Notes: generated from the letters alone by a model not told the origin. A DNA stretch of 64,000 nucleotides from Nonomuraea harbinensis (GCF_019396385.1 NZ_JAHKRN010000038.1:29121-93120); one strand, 5' to 3'. Counted from the first letter of the stretch, positions 7,668 through 16,120 are shown. Made by a program: numbers and translations.

Positions 7668-8369
7668 GTGCGTGTCGATCTTCTTCATCCCTGGCCGGAG
7701 AGCGTCGCCGAGGCGGAGGCCGTCCAGGAGCTGCTCCGCCCGCGCGTCGAGCTGACCGGCCCGGACCGGTTCGCCACGGTCGCGGGCCTGGACGTGCACT
7801 ACCACGGCGACGACGACCTGTCCGCCGCCGTGGTGGTGCTGGACGCGGCCACGCTGTCCGTGGTGGAGCAGGTGGTGGTGAACGGCAAGGCGGCCTTCCC
7901 TTACGTGCCGGGCCTGTTCGCCTTCCGCGAGCTGCCCGCGCTGGTGGAGGCGCTGGAGCGGCTCACCGTCACGCCGGACCTGCTGGTGTGCGACGGGTAC
8001 GGGCTGGCGCACCCGCGCGGCTTCGGCCTGGCCTGCCATGTGGGCGTGCTGACGGGCCTGCCGGCGCTGGGCGTCGGCAAGACCCCGTTCGTGGGCGCGC
8101 ACGAGCCGCCGCCGCCGGAGCGTGGCGCGTGGTCGCCCATCGAGCTGGACGGCGTCGTGGTCGGACGCGCCCTGCGCACCCGTGACGGCGTCAAGCCGGT
8201 GTACGTGTCGCAGGGGCACCGCATCTCGCTGGAGACGGCGACCGGCCAGGTGCTGGCCCTGACGCCGCGCTACCGGCTGCCCGAGCCGGTCCGCAGGGCC
8301 GACCACCTGGCCAGACATCGGGACCCGGCCGCTAGGGCCGCCACGACCAGGTCACGAGCCACACGCTGA
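7668..8369 (+). CDS. nfi: endonuclease V (deoxyinosine repair)
   Basis: A 233-residue protein with the endonuclease V motifs: VAGLDVHYHGD carrying the first catalytic Asp, FPYVPGLFAFRELPAL with the Glu, and LLVCDGYGLAHPRGFGLACHVGV with the second Asp, followed by LPALGVGKTPF. The enzyme nicks DNA one nucleotide 3' of deoxyinosine. Length is normal except for a short Arg/Ala-rich tail. The start is GTG 7668. The gap to the divergent hydrolase gene (7594-7667) is noticeably AT-richer than its surroundings and probably holds both promoters. Its last 38 bp overlap the 3' end of the convergent membrane-protein gene. Confidence 0.9.
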   Translation: MRVDLLHPWPESVAEAEAVQELLRPRVELTGPDRFATVAGLDVHYHGDDDLSAAVVVLDAATLSVVEQVVVNGKAAFPYVPGLFAFRELPALVEALERLTVTPDLLVCDGYGLAHPRGFGLACHVGVLTGLPALGVGKTPFVGAHEPPPPERGAWSPIELDGVVVGRALRTRDGVKPVYVSQGHRISLETATGQVLALTPRYRLPEPVRRADHLARHRDPAARAATTRSRATR

Positions 8370-8703
8370 CCCCGAACAGCGCCGCCCCGAGCGGGACGTG
8401 GACCAGCACCTGGCCGGAACCGCCCAGCATGGTCTGCACGAACCCGAGCAGCAGCGCCACCAGGCTGACCAGCGCCGGCCAGCCCGCGCCGCGCCCCGGC
8501 CGCCACAACAGGACGGCCGTGACCAGCAGGACCAGGCCGAGCACGTGGACGGCCCCCGAGCCCGCCCCGTGCATGCCCGGCCCCGCGCCGCCGAGCATCT
8601 GGCCGGCCGTGACGGCCTGGAAGAGCACCGCCGCCGCGTTGAGCAGCGCCGCCGCCCGGAACGCCGTCAGATATCCGCTGCGCTGCACGACCTGGGTGAC
8701 CAC
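8332..8703 (-). CDS. small four-helix membrane protein
   Basis: A 123-residue, very hydrophobic protein with four predicted transmembrane helices: AFRAAALLNAAAVLFQAVTA, AVHVLGLVLLVTAVLLW, WPALVSLVALLLGFVQTML and LVHVPLGAALFGVSVWLVTW. A Gly/His-rich loop (LGGAGPGMHGAGSGAVH) lies between the first two. No known enzyme motif is visible and the function is unknown. The GTG at 8703 follows a GGAGAAACCA leader with a GGAGA element on the minus strand. Its 3' end overlaps the endonuclease V gene tail-to-tail by 38 bp. Confidence 0.65.
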   Translation of the reverse strand: MVTQVVQRSGYLTAFRAAALLNAAAVLFQAVTAGQMLGGAGPGMHGAGSGAVHVLGLVLLVTAVLLWRPGRGAGWPALVSLVALLLGFVQTMLGGSGQVLVHVPLGAALFGVSVWLVTWSWRP

Positions 8704-8814
8704 TGGTTTCTCCTTCGACCTCGTACGAGATCACCAGGATCGCGGCCCCCGCCCCCGCGGGCATCCGCCGCCGGTCGTCATCGCGTGTACACCAGGAGTC
8801 GTACCCGGGGCCCG

Positions 8815-9438
8815 TCAGGCGGGCGGGTGGGCGCCGGAGTGTTCCAGGGGCGGCAGCACCGCCTGGGCGTCGGCGCCGCCGGACCAGAGGCCGATCATGA
8901 ACGCGGCCGTCGCCTCCAGCAGCTCGGCCCGGCCGAGCCCGCCGCCGTCGACCGGTGCGCACCCCAGGTCCTCGGCCAGCCCGCGGGCGAGCGCGAGCGC
9001 GTCCGGGTCGTCGCCGCAGAGCGGCACGGCGAGCGGGCGCCCGCCGAAGACGGGCGGCGTCATCCGCCACACGTCCACGTGACACAGGTTGAAGGCCTTG
9101 ACCACGTGCCCGCCGCTCAGCCGGGCGATCTCGCGGGCGACGGGCCGGAAACCGTGCGGTCCCACGTCGTTGGTGACGTCGATCACCGGCTTCCCCCGCG
9201 CCGCGTCCCCGGCCTCGGCCAGCACCGCGGGCACCGCCTCGGCCAGGACCGCCACCACGGCGACGTCCCCGAACCCGGCCGCCTCCCGGAACGTCCCCGC
9301 CCGGGCGCCCGTCGTCGCGGCCAGGGCCGACGCCCTGGCCGGGTCGCGTCCGCTGACCATGATCTCGTGCCCGGCCCTCGTCCACTGGGCGCCGAGGGCG
9401 CCGGCCATGTTCCCCGCTCCCAGGATCCCGATCCGCAT
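8815..9438 (-). CDS. NADPH-dependent F420 reductase-like oxidoreductase
   Basis: A 207-residue protein beginning MRIGILGAGNMAGALGAQW, the NADP-binding beta-alpha-beta motif of the F420-dependent NADP oxidoreductase family. It continues with MVSGRDP, GKPVIDVTNDVGPHGF and VKAFNLCHVDVW, the usual NADP-binding and substrate-loop order. Such proteins transfer hydride between NADP(H) and coenzyme F420 or related substrates in the cytoplasm. A clear GGAGG ribosome-binding site precedes ATG 9438. It is transcribed divergently from an HxlR-type regulator, a common arrangement in which the regulator controls the oxidoreductase. Confidence 0.85.
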   Translation of the reverse strand: MRIGILGAGNMAGALGAQWTRAGHEIMVSGRDPARASALAATTGARAGTFREAAGFGDVAVVAVLAEAVPAVLAEAGDAARGKPVIDVTNDVGPHGFRPVAREIARLSGGHVVKAFNLCHVDVWRMTPPVFGGRPLAVPLCGDDPDALALARGLAEDLGCAPVDGGGLGRAELLEATAAFMIGLWSGGADAQAVLPPLEHSGAHPPA

Positions 9439-9458
9439 GTCACTCCTCCACGTGCTGG

Positions 9459-9466
9459 TACATGTA
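9459..9466. promoter_or_regulatory. candidate HxlR operator (TACATGTA)
   Basis: The 8-bp perfect palindrome TACATGTA sits in the short divergent gap between the F420-type oxidoreductase start (9438) and the HxlR-type gene (start 9521). Position and symmetry fit an operator of the neighbouring regulator. The short length means chance occurrence is quite possible. Confidence 0.3.
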
Positions 9467-9520
9467 GGAGAGACCCTAGAAAGCCCGATACGCACCATCC
9501 GGTGCCTTACGGAGGCCGCG

Positions 9521-9859
9521 TTGTTCCTCGCCGACTGCCAGGCCAGGCTCGCGTTCGACCTGCTGGCCAACACCTGGAACGCGGTCGTCCTGTGGTCGCT
9601 GCGCCACGGCCCCCGCCGCCCGGCCGACCTGCGCGTCCAGATCGGCGGCATCAGCCAGAAGGTGCTCACCGAGACGCTGCGCCGCCTGGAGTTCAACGGC
9701 CTGGTCCACCGCCGGGCCTACGCCGAGGCGCCGCCCCGCGTCGAGTACGAGCTGACGGACCTGGGCCGGAGCCTCGTCGAGCCGATCGGCGCGCTCGGCG
9801 CGTGGGCGTTCGAGCATGCCGAGGAGGTGATGGCGGCGCAGGACAGGGCGGGCGCATGA
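9521..9859 (+). CDS. HxlR family winged-helix regulator
   Basis: A 112-residue regulator of the normal HxlR size. The early Cys (FLADCQARLAFDLLANTWN) is followed by the winged helix: LWSLRHGPRRPADLRVQIGGISQ, then KVLTETLRRLEFNGLVHRR and VEYELTDLGRSL. HxlR proteins sense aldehydes, quinones or redox stress, often through that N-terminal cysteine. The TTG start at 9521 is chosen because GGAGG at 9511-9515 lies 5 nt upstream; the frame is open further upstream to ATG 9437, but that region overlaps the divergent gene's leader. It probably regulates itself and the oxidoreductase next door. Confidence 0.85.
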   Translation: MFLADCQARLAFDLLANTWNAVVLWSLRHGPRRPADLRVQIGGISQKVLTETLRRLEFNGLVHRRAYAEAPPRVEYELTDLGRSLVEPIGALGAWAFEHAEEVMAAQDRAGA

Positions 9860-9864
9860 CGTGG

Positions 9865-10695
9865 TCAGCCTTTCAGCCCGGTGTGCGCCAGTCCTTCGAT
9901 GAACTGGCGCTGCGCCAGCACGAACACCACCAGGACGGGCAGCGCCGTCATGCTGGCCGCGGCGAGCTGCACGTTCCACATGGGCCCGCCGTAGGCGTCG
10001 ACGAACTGGGTGAGCGCCTGCGGGAGCGTGAAGTTGGCGGGCGTGGACAGGTAGACGATGGGTTCGAGGTAGAGGTTCCACGAGTGCAGGAAGGTGAAGA
10101 TGGCGACGGCGCCGAGCGCGGGCCGGGACAGCGGCAGCGCGACCCTGGCGAAGGTGCCGAACCGGCCGAGCCCGTCGACGCGGGCCGCCTCCTCCAGCTC
10201 GCCGGGCAGCGCGATGAAGAACTGCCGCATGATGAACGTGGCCAGCACGCTCGGCGCGCCCAGGATGGGCACCAGGATCAGCGGCCAGTGCGTGTCGGTC
10301 AGACCGGCGGTGTGGAACATCTGGAACAACGGGACGATCGTCACCTCGCTCGGGATCAGCAGCCCGACCAGCACGACCACGAACAGCGCGTTCTGCCCGG
10401 GGAAGCGGATGCGGGCGAAGGCGTAGCCGGCCATGGCGGCGACCGCCATCGTGCCCACGGTGACGACGGCCGCGATGTAGAGGCTGTTCCAGTACTGCTG
10501 GGCGAACGGCTGCAGCTCGAACACCCGCCCGTACGAGGCGAAGTCCCACCGGCCGGGCAGCAGCGACGGCGGGAAGGAGAAGATGTCGCTGATCGGCTTG
10601 ACCGACGAGGTGACCATCCACCAGGTCGGGAAGACGAACGGCACGCACAGCGCGCACAGCGCCCCGTACAACGCGAGCTTGACCCTACGACTCAT
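9865..10695 (-). CDS. carbohydrate ABC transporter permease, MalG type
   Basis: A 276-residue CUT1 inner-membrane permease with six transmembrane helices. The EAA loop reads EEAARVDGLGRFGTFARVALPLSRPALG, and the C-terminus ends with RQFIEGLAHTGLKG, the standard MalG-type ending. It pairs with the MalF-type gene immediately upstream, whose stop overlaps this start by 11 nt, and with the binding protein before that. No ATPase gene is in the operon, so a shared MsiK-type ATPase encoded elsewhere would be expected, as is usual in actinobacteria. Substrate is unknown. Confidence 0.93.
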   Translation of the reverse strand: MSRRVKLALYGALCALCVPFVFPTWWMVTSSVKPISDIFSFPPSLLPGRWDFASYGRVFELQPFAQQYWNSLYIAAVVTVGTMAVAAMAGYAFARIRFPGQNALFVVVLVGLLIPSEVTIVPLFQMFHTAGLTDTHWPLILVPILGAPSVLATFIMRQFFIALPGELEEAARVDGLGRFGTFARVALPLSRPALGAVAIFTFLHSWNLYLEPIVYLSTPANFTLPQALTQFVDAYGGPMWNVQLAAASMTALPVLVVFVLAQRQFIEGLAHTGLKG

Positions 10696-11626
10696 GGAAG
10701 ACCCACTTCCGGCGCATCCGCCACTGCACCAGCGTCAGCACGGCGACGATCAGGAACAGCAGGACCGACAGCGTCGCCCCGTACCCGAAGTGCCGGAACT
10801 GGAAGGCCTGCTGGTAGAGGTAGTAGACGAGGACCGTGGTCGACATACCGGGCCCGCCCTGGGTGAGCACCGCGATCTGGGCGAACACCTGCAGCGACCC
10901 GACCACGGTGATGATCGAGGTGAGCAGGATGGTCGGGCTGATCAGCGGCACCGTCACGCGGCGGAAGCGGGTCCACGCGCCGGCCCCGTCGAGGTGCGCG
11001 GCCTCATAGAGCTGCCTGGGCACGCCCTGCAGCGCGGCCAGGAAGAGCACCATGTTGAGGCCGACGTTCTTGATCACCTGGACGACGACGACCGACAGCA
11101 GCGCGGTGCCCTCGCCGCGCAGCCAGTTGGGCCCGTCGACGCCGGCGACGGCGAGCAGCCCGTTGACGCCGCCCTCGCCCTGGAGCAGGAACTGCCAGAC
11201 GATGGTCCAGGCGACCAGCGACACCAGCACCGGCGAGAAGAACAGGGTGCGGAAGAACGTGGTGCCGGCGAGCTTCTGGTTGAGCAGGATGGCCAGGGTG
11301 AGCGCGAGGGCGAGGTTGAGCACGACCAGGCCTGCTGAGAACAGCGCGGTGCTGGTCAGGACCGCGCCCATGTTGGGGTCGGCGAGCAGCTTCTCGTAGT
11401 TCCGGCCGCCGACGAACTCGAACGTCCCGGCCAGCACGTTCCACTCCTGGAGGCTGTACCAAACGACGAGGCCGAACGGCAGCAGCACGAACAGGACACT
11501 GCCGGCGAGCTGCGGCGAGACGAGCAGGTAGCCGACGAGGGCGTCGCGGCGCGGGATGGTCCAGAAGGGGCGGCGCCGGGCGGCGGCGCGACCCGCCACC
11601 CGGTCGCCGATGTCCGTCGCGGTCAT
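10685..11626 (-). CDS. sugar ABC transporter permease, MalF type
   Basis: A 313-residue permease. A polar N-terminus (GRAAARRRPFWTIPRRD) leads into six transmembrane segments; the EAA loop is YEAAHLDGAGAWTRFRRVTVPLISP. It contains the MalF-type VLTQGGPGMSTTVLVYYLYQ segment. It forms the heterodimeric channel with the MalG-type partner downstream (11-nt overlap) and starts 1 nt after the binding-protein stop. All genes from the LacI gene at 15530 to 9865 appear to be one operon. Confidence 0.92.
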   Translation of the reverse strand: MTATDIGDRVAGRAAARRRPFWTIPRRDALVGYLLVSPQLAGSVLFVLLPFGLVVWYSLQEWNVLAGTFEFVGGRNYEKLLADPNMGAVLTSTALFSAGLVVLNLALALTLAILLNQKLAGTTFFRTLFFSPVLVSLVAWTIVWQFLLQGEGGVNGLLAVAGVDGPNWLRGEGTALLSVVVVQVIKNVGLNMVLFLAALQGVPRQLYEAAHLDGAGAWTRFRRVTVPLISPTILLTSIITVVGSLQVFAQIAVLTQGGPGMSTTVLVYYLYQQAFQFRHFGYGATLSVLLFLIVAVLTLVQWRMRRKWVFHES

Positions 11627-11627
11627 G

Positions 11628-12887
11628 TCACGCGCCGAGCATGGGCTGGATCTTCGCGCACACGCCGTCCAGCACGGTCTTGACGTCGGCGTCGGCCACC
11701 CACAGCGCGTCGAGCGAGGCCCGGACGGTCTGCGCCAGCTCGGCCTGGCCGGTGTGGCTCGGCTTGACGACGCCGGTCTCGATGCCGTCGATCACGACCT
11801 CCTGGAGCTGCTCGGGCTTGAGCAGCGGGCTGGTCTTGGCCATGGTCTCGGCGGTGAGCAGGGAGTCGCGGGCGGGCGGGAAGTAGGCGGCGAGCTTGGC
11901 GGAGTTCGCCTCGTCGGTGAAGAAGGCGAGGAAGTCGGCGGCCGCTTCGGCGTTGGGCGACTTCTTCAGCACGCCGATCCCGGCCTGCCCGATGACCGCG
12001 TACTCACCCTTGGGCCCCGCGGGCAGCGGCACCAGGTCCCAGCCGAACTCGCCGTCCTCCAGCATGGCGGCGCGCGAGATCTGCGCGACGACCATGGCGG
12101 CGTCGCCGGCGAAGAAGTCGGCGACGGTGCCGGGGGCGGGCATGGCCTTGTCCTTGAAGATCATCGTGTGCAGGAACGTCATCGCCTCGACCATCTCGGG
12201 GCTGTTGAACCGGCAGGTGGTGCCGTCCTCGCTGTAGGCGGTGGCGCCCCAGCCGCGCCAGATGGTGGCCAGGTTGTCCCAGCCCTTGTAGTCGAAGTCC
12301 CAGATCGTCAGGCCGTGCTTGCCCTTGGCGGCCACCGCCTTGTTGATCTCGTTGGCGTGCTCCCAGTCCCACTGGCCCGCCTTGATCAGCTCCTGGGGCG
12401 TCTTCTGGCCGGCGGCCTTGACCAGGTCGGTGTTGACGAACACGCCGAACGGCGAGGTGGAGAACGGGTAGGCGAACAGCTCGCCGTCCTTCTCCCACAG
12501 CTTGGTCGCGGCGGGGACCAGCTCGCCCGGGTTCTGGATCTTGCTCTTGAGCGGGACGAGCGCGCCGGAGCCGACGAAGTCGGGGGCCGAGTTCTCCAGG
12601 ATCCAGGCCAGGTCGGGCGGGTTGCCGCCGGCGATCTGGGTGGTGAGCGTGGTCGTGTAGTTCTCGAACGGCAGCGGGTCGAAGGTGATCTCGCCGGTCT
12701 CCGGGCGGGTCTTGCGGTAGTCGTCGGCGATCTCCTTGAACAGCTTGAGGTGGGCCTCGTTCGAGGTCCAGATCGTCATCCGGAGCGGCTGCGGGCCCTG
12801 CGCGGCCGGCGCGTCGCCGCCTCCGCCGCCGCAGGCGGTGACCGTGAGCAGGGCGCTCAGCGTGAGGGCGGCCAGCTTCGTCTTCAT
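11628..12887 (-). CDS. extracellular sugar-binding lipoprotein of CUT1 ABC transporter
   Basis: A 419-residue solute-binding protein. The signal peptide MKTKLAALTLSALLTVTACGGGG ends in a lipobox (TVTAC), so it is anchored outside the membrane. The mature part has cluster-1 features (MTIWTSNEAHLKLFKEIADDY, GNPPDLAWILENSAPDF, LWEKDGELFAYPFSTSPFGVFVN). Tryptophan and aromatic residues are abundant (TIWDFDYKGWDNLATIWRGWG), as in oligosaccharide binders. The gene begins 16 nt after the FAD-oxidoreductase stop with a strong AAGGAG element. The ligand is unknown but presumably is, or gives rise to, the substrate of the adjacent oxidoreductase. Confidence 0.93.
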   Translation of the reverse strand: MKTKLAALTLSALLTVTACGGGGGDAPAAQGPQPLRMTIWTSNEAHLKLFKEIADDYRKTRPETGEITFDPLPFENYTTTLTTQIAGGNPPDLAWILENSAPDFVGSGALVPLKSKIQNPGELVPAATKLWEKDGELFAYPFSTSPFGVFVNTDLVKAAGQKTPQELIKAGQWDWEHANEINKAVAAKGKHGLTIWDFDYKGWDNLATIWRGWGATAYSEDGTTCRFNSPEMVEAMTFLHTMIFKDKAMPAPGTVADFFAGDAAMVVAQISRAAMLEDGEFGWDLVPLPAGPKGEYAVIGQAGIGVLKKSPNAEAAADFLAFFTDEANSAKLAAYFPPARDSLLTAETMAKTSPLLKPEQLQEVVIDGIETGVVKPSHTGQAELAQTVRASLDALWVADADVKTVLDGVCAKIQPMLGA

Positions 12888-12903
12888 GGGGGGTTCTCCT
12901 TCG

Positions 12904-14508
12904 TCAGTATCCGGTGACGTCGGGCCAGCGCAGCTCCACCCCGTCGCGGGTGAGGCGGTGCTGGTAGTCGGCCAGGAGCCGCTCGTCCTCCCGCACGGCG
13001 TGCGGGGTGGTGGCGTGGTCCAGGCAGAACGCGGCGAGCGCGCCGGCGGCCTCGCCGACGTTCCACTCCACCGGGTGCAGGCGGTAGGCGCCGTTGGTGA
13101 TGTGCGTGGTGCCGATGTTCTTGCAGGCGGGCAGCAGGTTGACCGTCCGCCGCGGGATGAGCGCGCCGAGGGGGATCTCGAACGGGGAGCAGGCGACGTC
13201 GATGTAGTTGTCGCCGCCGGTCGAGGGGTGCAGGTCGATGCGGTACATGCCGACGCCCACCGGGTCGGGGTAGGAGACGGCGCCCTTGTCGCCGCGCACC
13301 GCCGCGGACAGGTCCTGCTCGGTGACGGTGGTGAGGGCCCGGATGCGCCGGGACTCGCGGATGTAGGGGGCCATGGCCAGGCCGTCGGCGCCGCCGGTGA
13401 CGTCGCCGCGCGGGCGCAGGCCGGGGTAGCCGGTGCCGCCGTCGTGGCGGGGCGCCTCGGTCTGCAGCCAGTAGAGCACCGACAGGGACAGCTCGCGGGC
13501 CGCCGCCAGGTGCCGGCCGGCGTCCGGCACGTCGATGACGGGGCCTTCGAGATAGTCGATCATCGGCCAGTTGACCAGCGTGATGTCGCTCTCGTACGCG
13601 CCGGGCAGGAAGTTGTCGCGGGCGGCGATCCTGCGGAAGGTCCACAGGTTGGCGTCGCCGGGGTTGACCCGCTGGTCGGCCTCCACCAGCCGGGGGTCGT
13701 CGCCGGGGTTGGGGGTGAAGGAACGCTCCACGATCTCCAGCGTGCGCGGGCTGGGGCAGCGCCACGACAGCAGCTTGTCGCCCCAGAACGACGGCTGGTA
13801 GGACCGCCAGAAGTCGTACGAGGCCGGCCGGTCGACGGTGTGGTCGCCGTCCACGTGGTCCATCGCGAAGCACACGGACACGGCCTGCATGTTGAGCGGC
13901 TGGGCCTCCTGCGGCGCGCTCGGCTCGCCCGTCTCGGCCTGCGACTCGAACCCGGTGACGTACTCGACCCCGGCCAGCGGCAGCAGCTCGCCGGTCTCGG
14001 TGGCGTCCAGCACGTACGCGGCGGTCGCGGTGATCTCGCCGCCGCCGTCGCGGTGCGCGAGCCGCACCGCCGTCACGCGGTCGCCGTCGGTCTCGGCCGC
14101 CACCGGGCGGTACGGCTGCAGCACGCGCAGCCTGCCCGACCCGCGGTACGGGGCGAGCATGGCCTCGATGACCGCGACCGCGACCCTGGGCTCGTGGCAG
14201 AGCCTGCTGACGTGGCCGGCGCCGGGGTTCAGCTCGCCCCACGCCCGCGCCCGCTCGGTCAGCGGGTAGTGGTCGCGGTAGTAGCGGCGGATGCCGTCGC
14301 GCAGCGCCCGATAGCTGGCGGTGACGCCGAACCGCTCCACCCAGGTGTGCTCGTCCGGCGGCACCGCCTGGCTGGTGAGCTGGCCGCCCAGCCAGTCGTA
14401 CTCCTCGGTGAGCACCACCGAGCGGCCCGCCCGCAGCAGGGCGAGGGCGGCGGCCACGCCGCCCAGCCCGCCGCCCACGACGAGCGCGTCTGCCGATATC
14501 TCAACCAC
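12904..14508 (-). CDS. FAD-dependent oxidoreductase in sugar-uptake operon
   Basis: About 534 residues. The N-terminal dinucleotide-binding fold reads ALVVGGGLGGVAAALALLRAGRSVVL followed by EEYDWLGGQLTSQAVP, characteristic of the FAD_oxidored group (PF12831-like). Further conserved parts are VLDATETGELLPLAGVEYVTG, LFWR-type aromatic segments (YDFWRSYQPSFWGDKLLSW), and the C-terminal NLLPACKNIGTTHITNGAYRLHPVEWNVGEAAG. Members occur with sugar ABC transporters and probably oxidise a hydroxyl group of the imported compound, but the reaction is not known. GTG 14508 is chosen for the GAAAGG element upstream; GTG 14520, which overlaps the LacI stop, is in frame and possible. The start is therefore translationally coupled to the regulator gene. 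Confidence 0.85.
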   Translation of the reverse strand: MVEISADALVVGGGLGGVAAALALLRAGRSVVLTEEYDWLGGQLTSQAVPPDEHTWVERFGVTASYRALRDGIRRYYRDHYPLTERARAWGELNPGAGHVSRLCHEPRVAVAVIEAMLAPYRGSGRLRVLQPYRPVAAETDGDRVTAVRLAHRDGGGEITATAAYVLDATETGELLPLAGVEYVTGFESQAETGEPSAPQEAQPLNMQAVSVCFAMDHVDGDHTVDRPASYDFWRSYQPSFWGDKLLSWRCPSPRTLEIVERSFTPNPGDDPRLVEADQRVNPGDANLWTFRRIAARDNFLPGAYESDITLVNWPMIDYLEGPVIDVPDAGRHLAAARELSLSVLYWLQTEAPRHDGGTGYPGLRPRGDVTGGADGLAMAPYIRESRRIRALTTVTEQDLSAAVRGDKGAVSYPDPVGVGMYRIDLHPSTGGDNYIDVACSPFEIPLGALIPRRTVNLLPACKNIGTTHITNGAYRLHPVEWNVGEAAGALAAFCLDHATTPHAVREDERLLADYQHRLTRDGVELRWPDVTGY

Positions 14509-14516
14509 GTGGGGGA

Positions 14517-15530
14517 TCACCTTTCGTCGGGGACGGGCGCCAGCGTCGATCCGTCGACGAGCTCGCACGCCAGCAGTTCCTGCGGGTTTCCGCCGCGTTC
14601 CAGCACCCGGGTGAGCAGCTCGACGGCCCTGCGGCCCATCTCGCGCCGGGGGATGCGGAACCCGGTGAAGTCGATGTCGGTGGAGACCGGCCTGGTGGGC
14701 GCGCCGAGCGCGACGATCGACAGGTCGCGCGGCACGTCCAGGCCCCGGGCCAGGGCCGCTTCGGCGATGGCCGCGCCGTCGGCCAGCTCCTCGGCGAACA
14801 CCACGGTCGCGCCGGACTCGAACAGCCCGGCGGTGGTGGTCAGGTGCAGACCCTCCGCGCCGGTCTCCGCGACGCCCGCGATGAAGCCGCGCAGCCGGTC
14901 GGCGTACGACTCCGCGCCCCGGCCCACGCCGACGTAGGCCATCCGCCGGTGCCCGAGCGCGGCGGCCCGCGCGACCAGCGCGCGCACCGCCGGCGGATAG
15001 TCGGCGCCCACGTACGGCACGGGCCCGCCCGCGTCGTCGCGGCGGCCGACCGAGACGAACGGGATGCGCTCGGCCAGCAGCCTGACCAGGTCGTCGCGGT
15101 CGACGGTGCGGCCGAGCAGCACGCAGCCGTCGGCCAGCCGGATCCGGCTCTCCGCGCTGAAGATCCGCCGCCGCTCCCTCTGCGCCGCCTTGGCGCTGGT
15201 GAACAGCAGCAGGTCGCAGCCCGCCTCCTCGGCGCACTCCTCGATGCCGACCAGGAACGGGTGGTAGAAGTCGGCGCTCTCGGCGGGGAAGACCGCCTCG
15301 TAGGTGAACACGCCGTAGATGCGGTTGCGCCGCTCGGCCAGCCGGCGCGCCGCCGGGTCGGCCACGTAGCCGGTGTCGCGGATCACCTGGAGCACCCGGT
15401 CGCGGGTCTCGGGCGAGATCCGCACCTCGCTCTCGGCCTTTCCGTTGAGCACCAGGGACACCGTGGTCTGGCTCACCCCGGCCATCCGCGCGATGTCCTG
15501 CTGCGTCAGACGCCGCCCCGAACTCGTCAC
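14517..15530 (-). CDS. LacI family regulator of the FAD oxidoreductase/ABC operon
   Basis: A 337-residue LacI protein: helix-turn-helix LTQQDIARMAGVSQTTVSLVLNGK at about residues 8-31, then SPETRDRVLQVIRDTGYVADPAARRLA, and a sugar-sensing domain. The hinge helix has the usual ARRLAERRN. It is the first gene of the operon running down to 9865, and two palindromes lie just upstream of its GTG start (15552-15565 and 15605-15618), so autoregulation plus control of the operon is expected. It ends CELVDGST-LAPVPDER. The effector is unknown. Confidence 0.92.
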   Translation of the reverse strand: MTSSGRRLTQQDIARMAGVSQTTVSLVLNGKAESEVRISPETRDRVLQVIRDTGYVADPAARRLAERRNRIYGVFTYEAVFPAESADFYHPFLVGIEECAEEAGCDLLLFTSAKAAQRERRRIFSAESRIRLADGCVLLGRTVDRDDLVRLLAERIPFVSVGRRDDAGGPVPYVGADYPPAVRALVARAAALGHRRMAYVGVGRGAESYADRLRGFIAGVAETGAEGLHLTTTAGLFESGATVVFAEELADGAAIAEAALARGLDVPRDLSIVALGAPTRPVSTDIDFTGFRIPRREMGRRAVELLTRVLERGGNPQELLACELVDGSTLAPVPDER

Positions 15531-15551
15531 AGTCCGTCACCCGTTCCGTTG

Positions 15552-15565
15552 CTAATGCGCATTAG
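15552..15565. promoter_or_regulatory. LacI-type operator, proximal (perfect 14-bp palindrome)
   Basis: CTAATGCGCATTAG is a perfect 14-bp inverted repeat with a central CG step, the symmetry typical of LacI-family operators. It lies 22 bp upstream of the LacI start codon (15530), where binding would block its promoter or early elongation. A closely related site lies 53 bp away. Confidence 0.8.
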
Positions 15566-15604
15566 TGCGACATTGTGCGACCGCACGCACTGCGCGGTCA
15601 AGAA

Positions 15605-15618
15605 CTAATTCGTATTAG
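15605..15618. promoter_or_regulatory. LacI-type operator, distal (CTAAT-N4-ATTAG)
   Basis: CTAATTCGTATTAG shares both half-sites (CTAAT and ATTAG) and the central CG with the perfect palindrome at 15552-15565, differing only at the two bases beside the centre. Centre-to-centre distance is 53 bp, about five helical turns, so the two sites face the same side of DNA and could be bridged by a LacI tetramer or a pair of dimers. Confidence 0.75.
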
Positions 15619-15643
15619 CACAGCGGATCGGTCGAGCGGCGGC

Positions 15644-16120
15644 CTACAGCCGCATCTGCGCCGGCATCAGGGTCTCGGCGTCGGACAGCTCCACGCCCAG
15701 CAGCTCGCCGCCGCCGCCGAAGTCGAGCACCACGCCGTCGGCGACCACCTGCCGCGCCGCCTCGCCCGCCACGATCTCATGCTTCATCGATATATAGGCG
15801 ATGTTGTGGTAGCGGTCCCAGCTGGTGTAGACGGTGCACGGACGTCTGCCGCCCGGCTCCTCCTCCGAGGCGAGCAGGCCCTCCCTGGATTCGTGCGAGC
15901 CCGCCAGCGCCGCCCGCACCATCGCCATCGCCAGCTCCACTGCCTGCATGGATTCGGCTCCCGTGGCTTTCCGCTCGTGCTCCCAGCCGGCCAGCCCGTC
16001 GATCCGGTACGGGCAGGACCAGTCTCCCCCGGCCTCCGCGTACGGCATGCCGATGGCGGCGACCACCTCCCGAGGGGGCTCGGTGCGCAACGTCAGCGTG
16101 CGGCGAGCGATCTCGTACAT
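15644..16120 (-). CDS. DUF6968-DUF2283 fusion protein
   Basis: A 158-residue protein of two small domains. Residues 1-75 (MYEIARRTLTLRTEP, PYAEAGGDWSCPYRIDGL, ESMQAVELAMAMVRAAL) look like DUF6968. Residues 90-150 (YTSWDRYHNIAYISM, VVLDFGGGGELLGVELSD) have the DUF2283 pattern, a small domain often found in toxin-antitoxin or phage-associated genes. ATG 16120 is chosen because the first beta strand follows at once; the frame is open upstream but crosses the promoter side of pyrF. Both domains lack known activity. It is transcribed divergently from pyrF and faces away from the LacI operon. Confidence 0.65.
   Translation of the reverse strand: MYEIARRTLTLRTEPPREVVAAIGMPYAEAGGDWSCPYRIDGLAGWEHERKATGAESMQAVELAMAMVRAALAGSHESREGLLASEEEPGGRRPCTVYTSWDRYHNIAYISMKHEIVAGEAARQVVADGVVLDFGGGGELLGVELSDAETLMPAQMRL

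Noticed and set aside
12904..15540. Apparent fusion of the FAD oxidoreductase with an upstream 340-residue extension
   Set aside because: The extension is the LacI gene read in the wrong frame; the oxidoreductase fold starts at about 14508.
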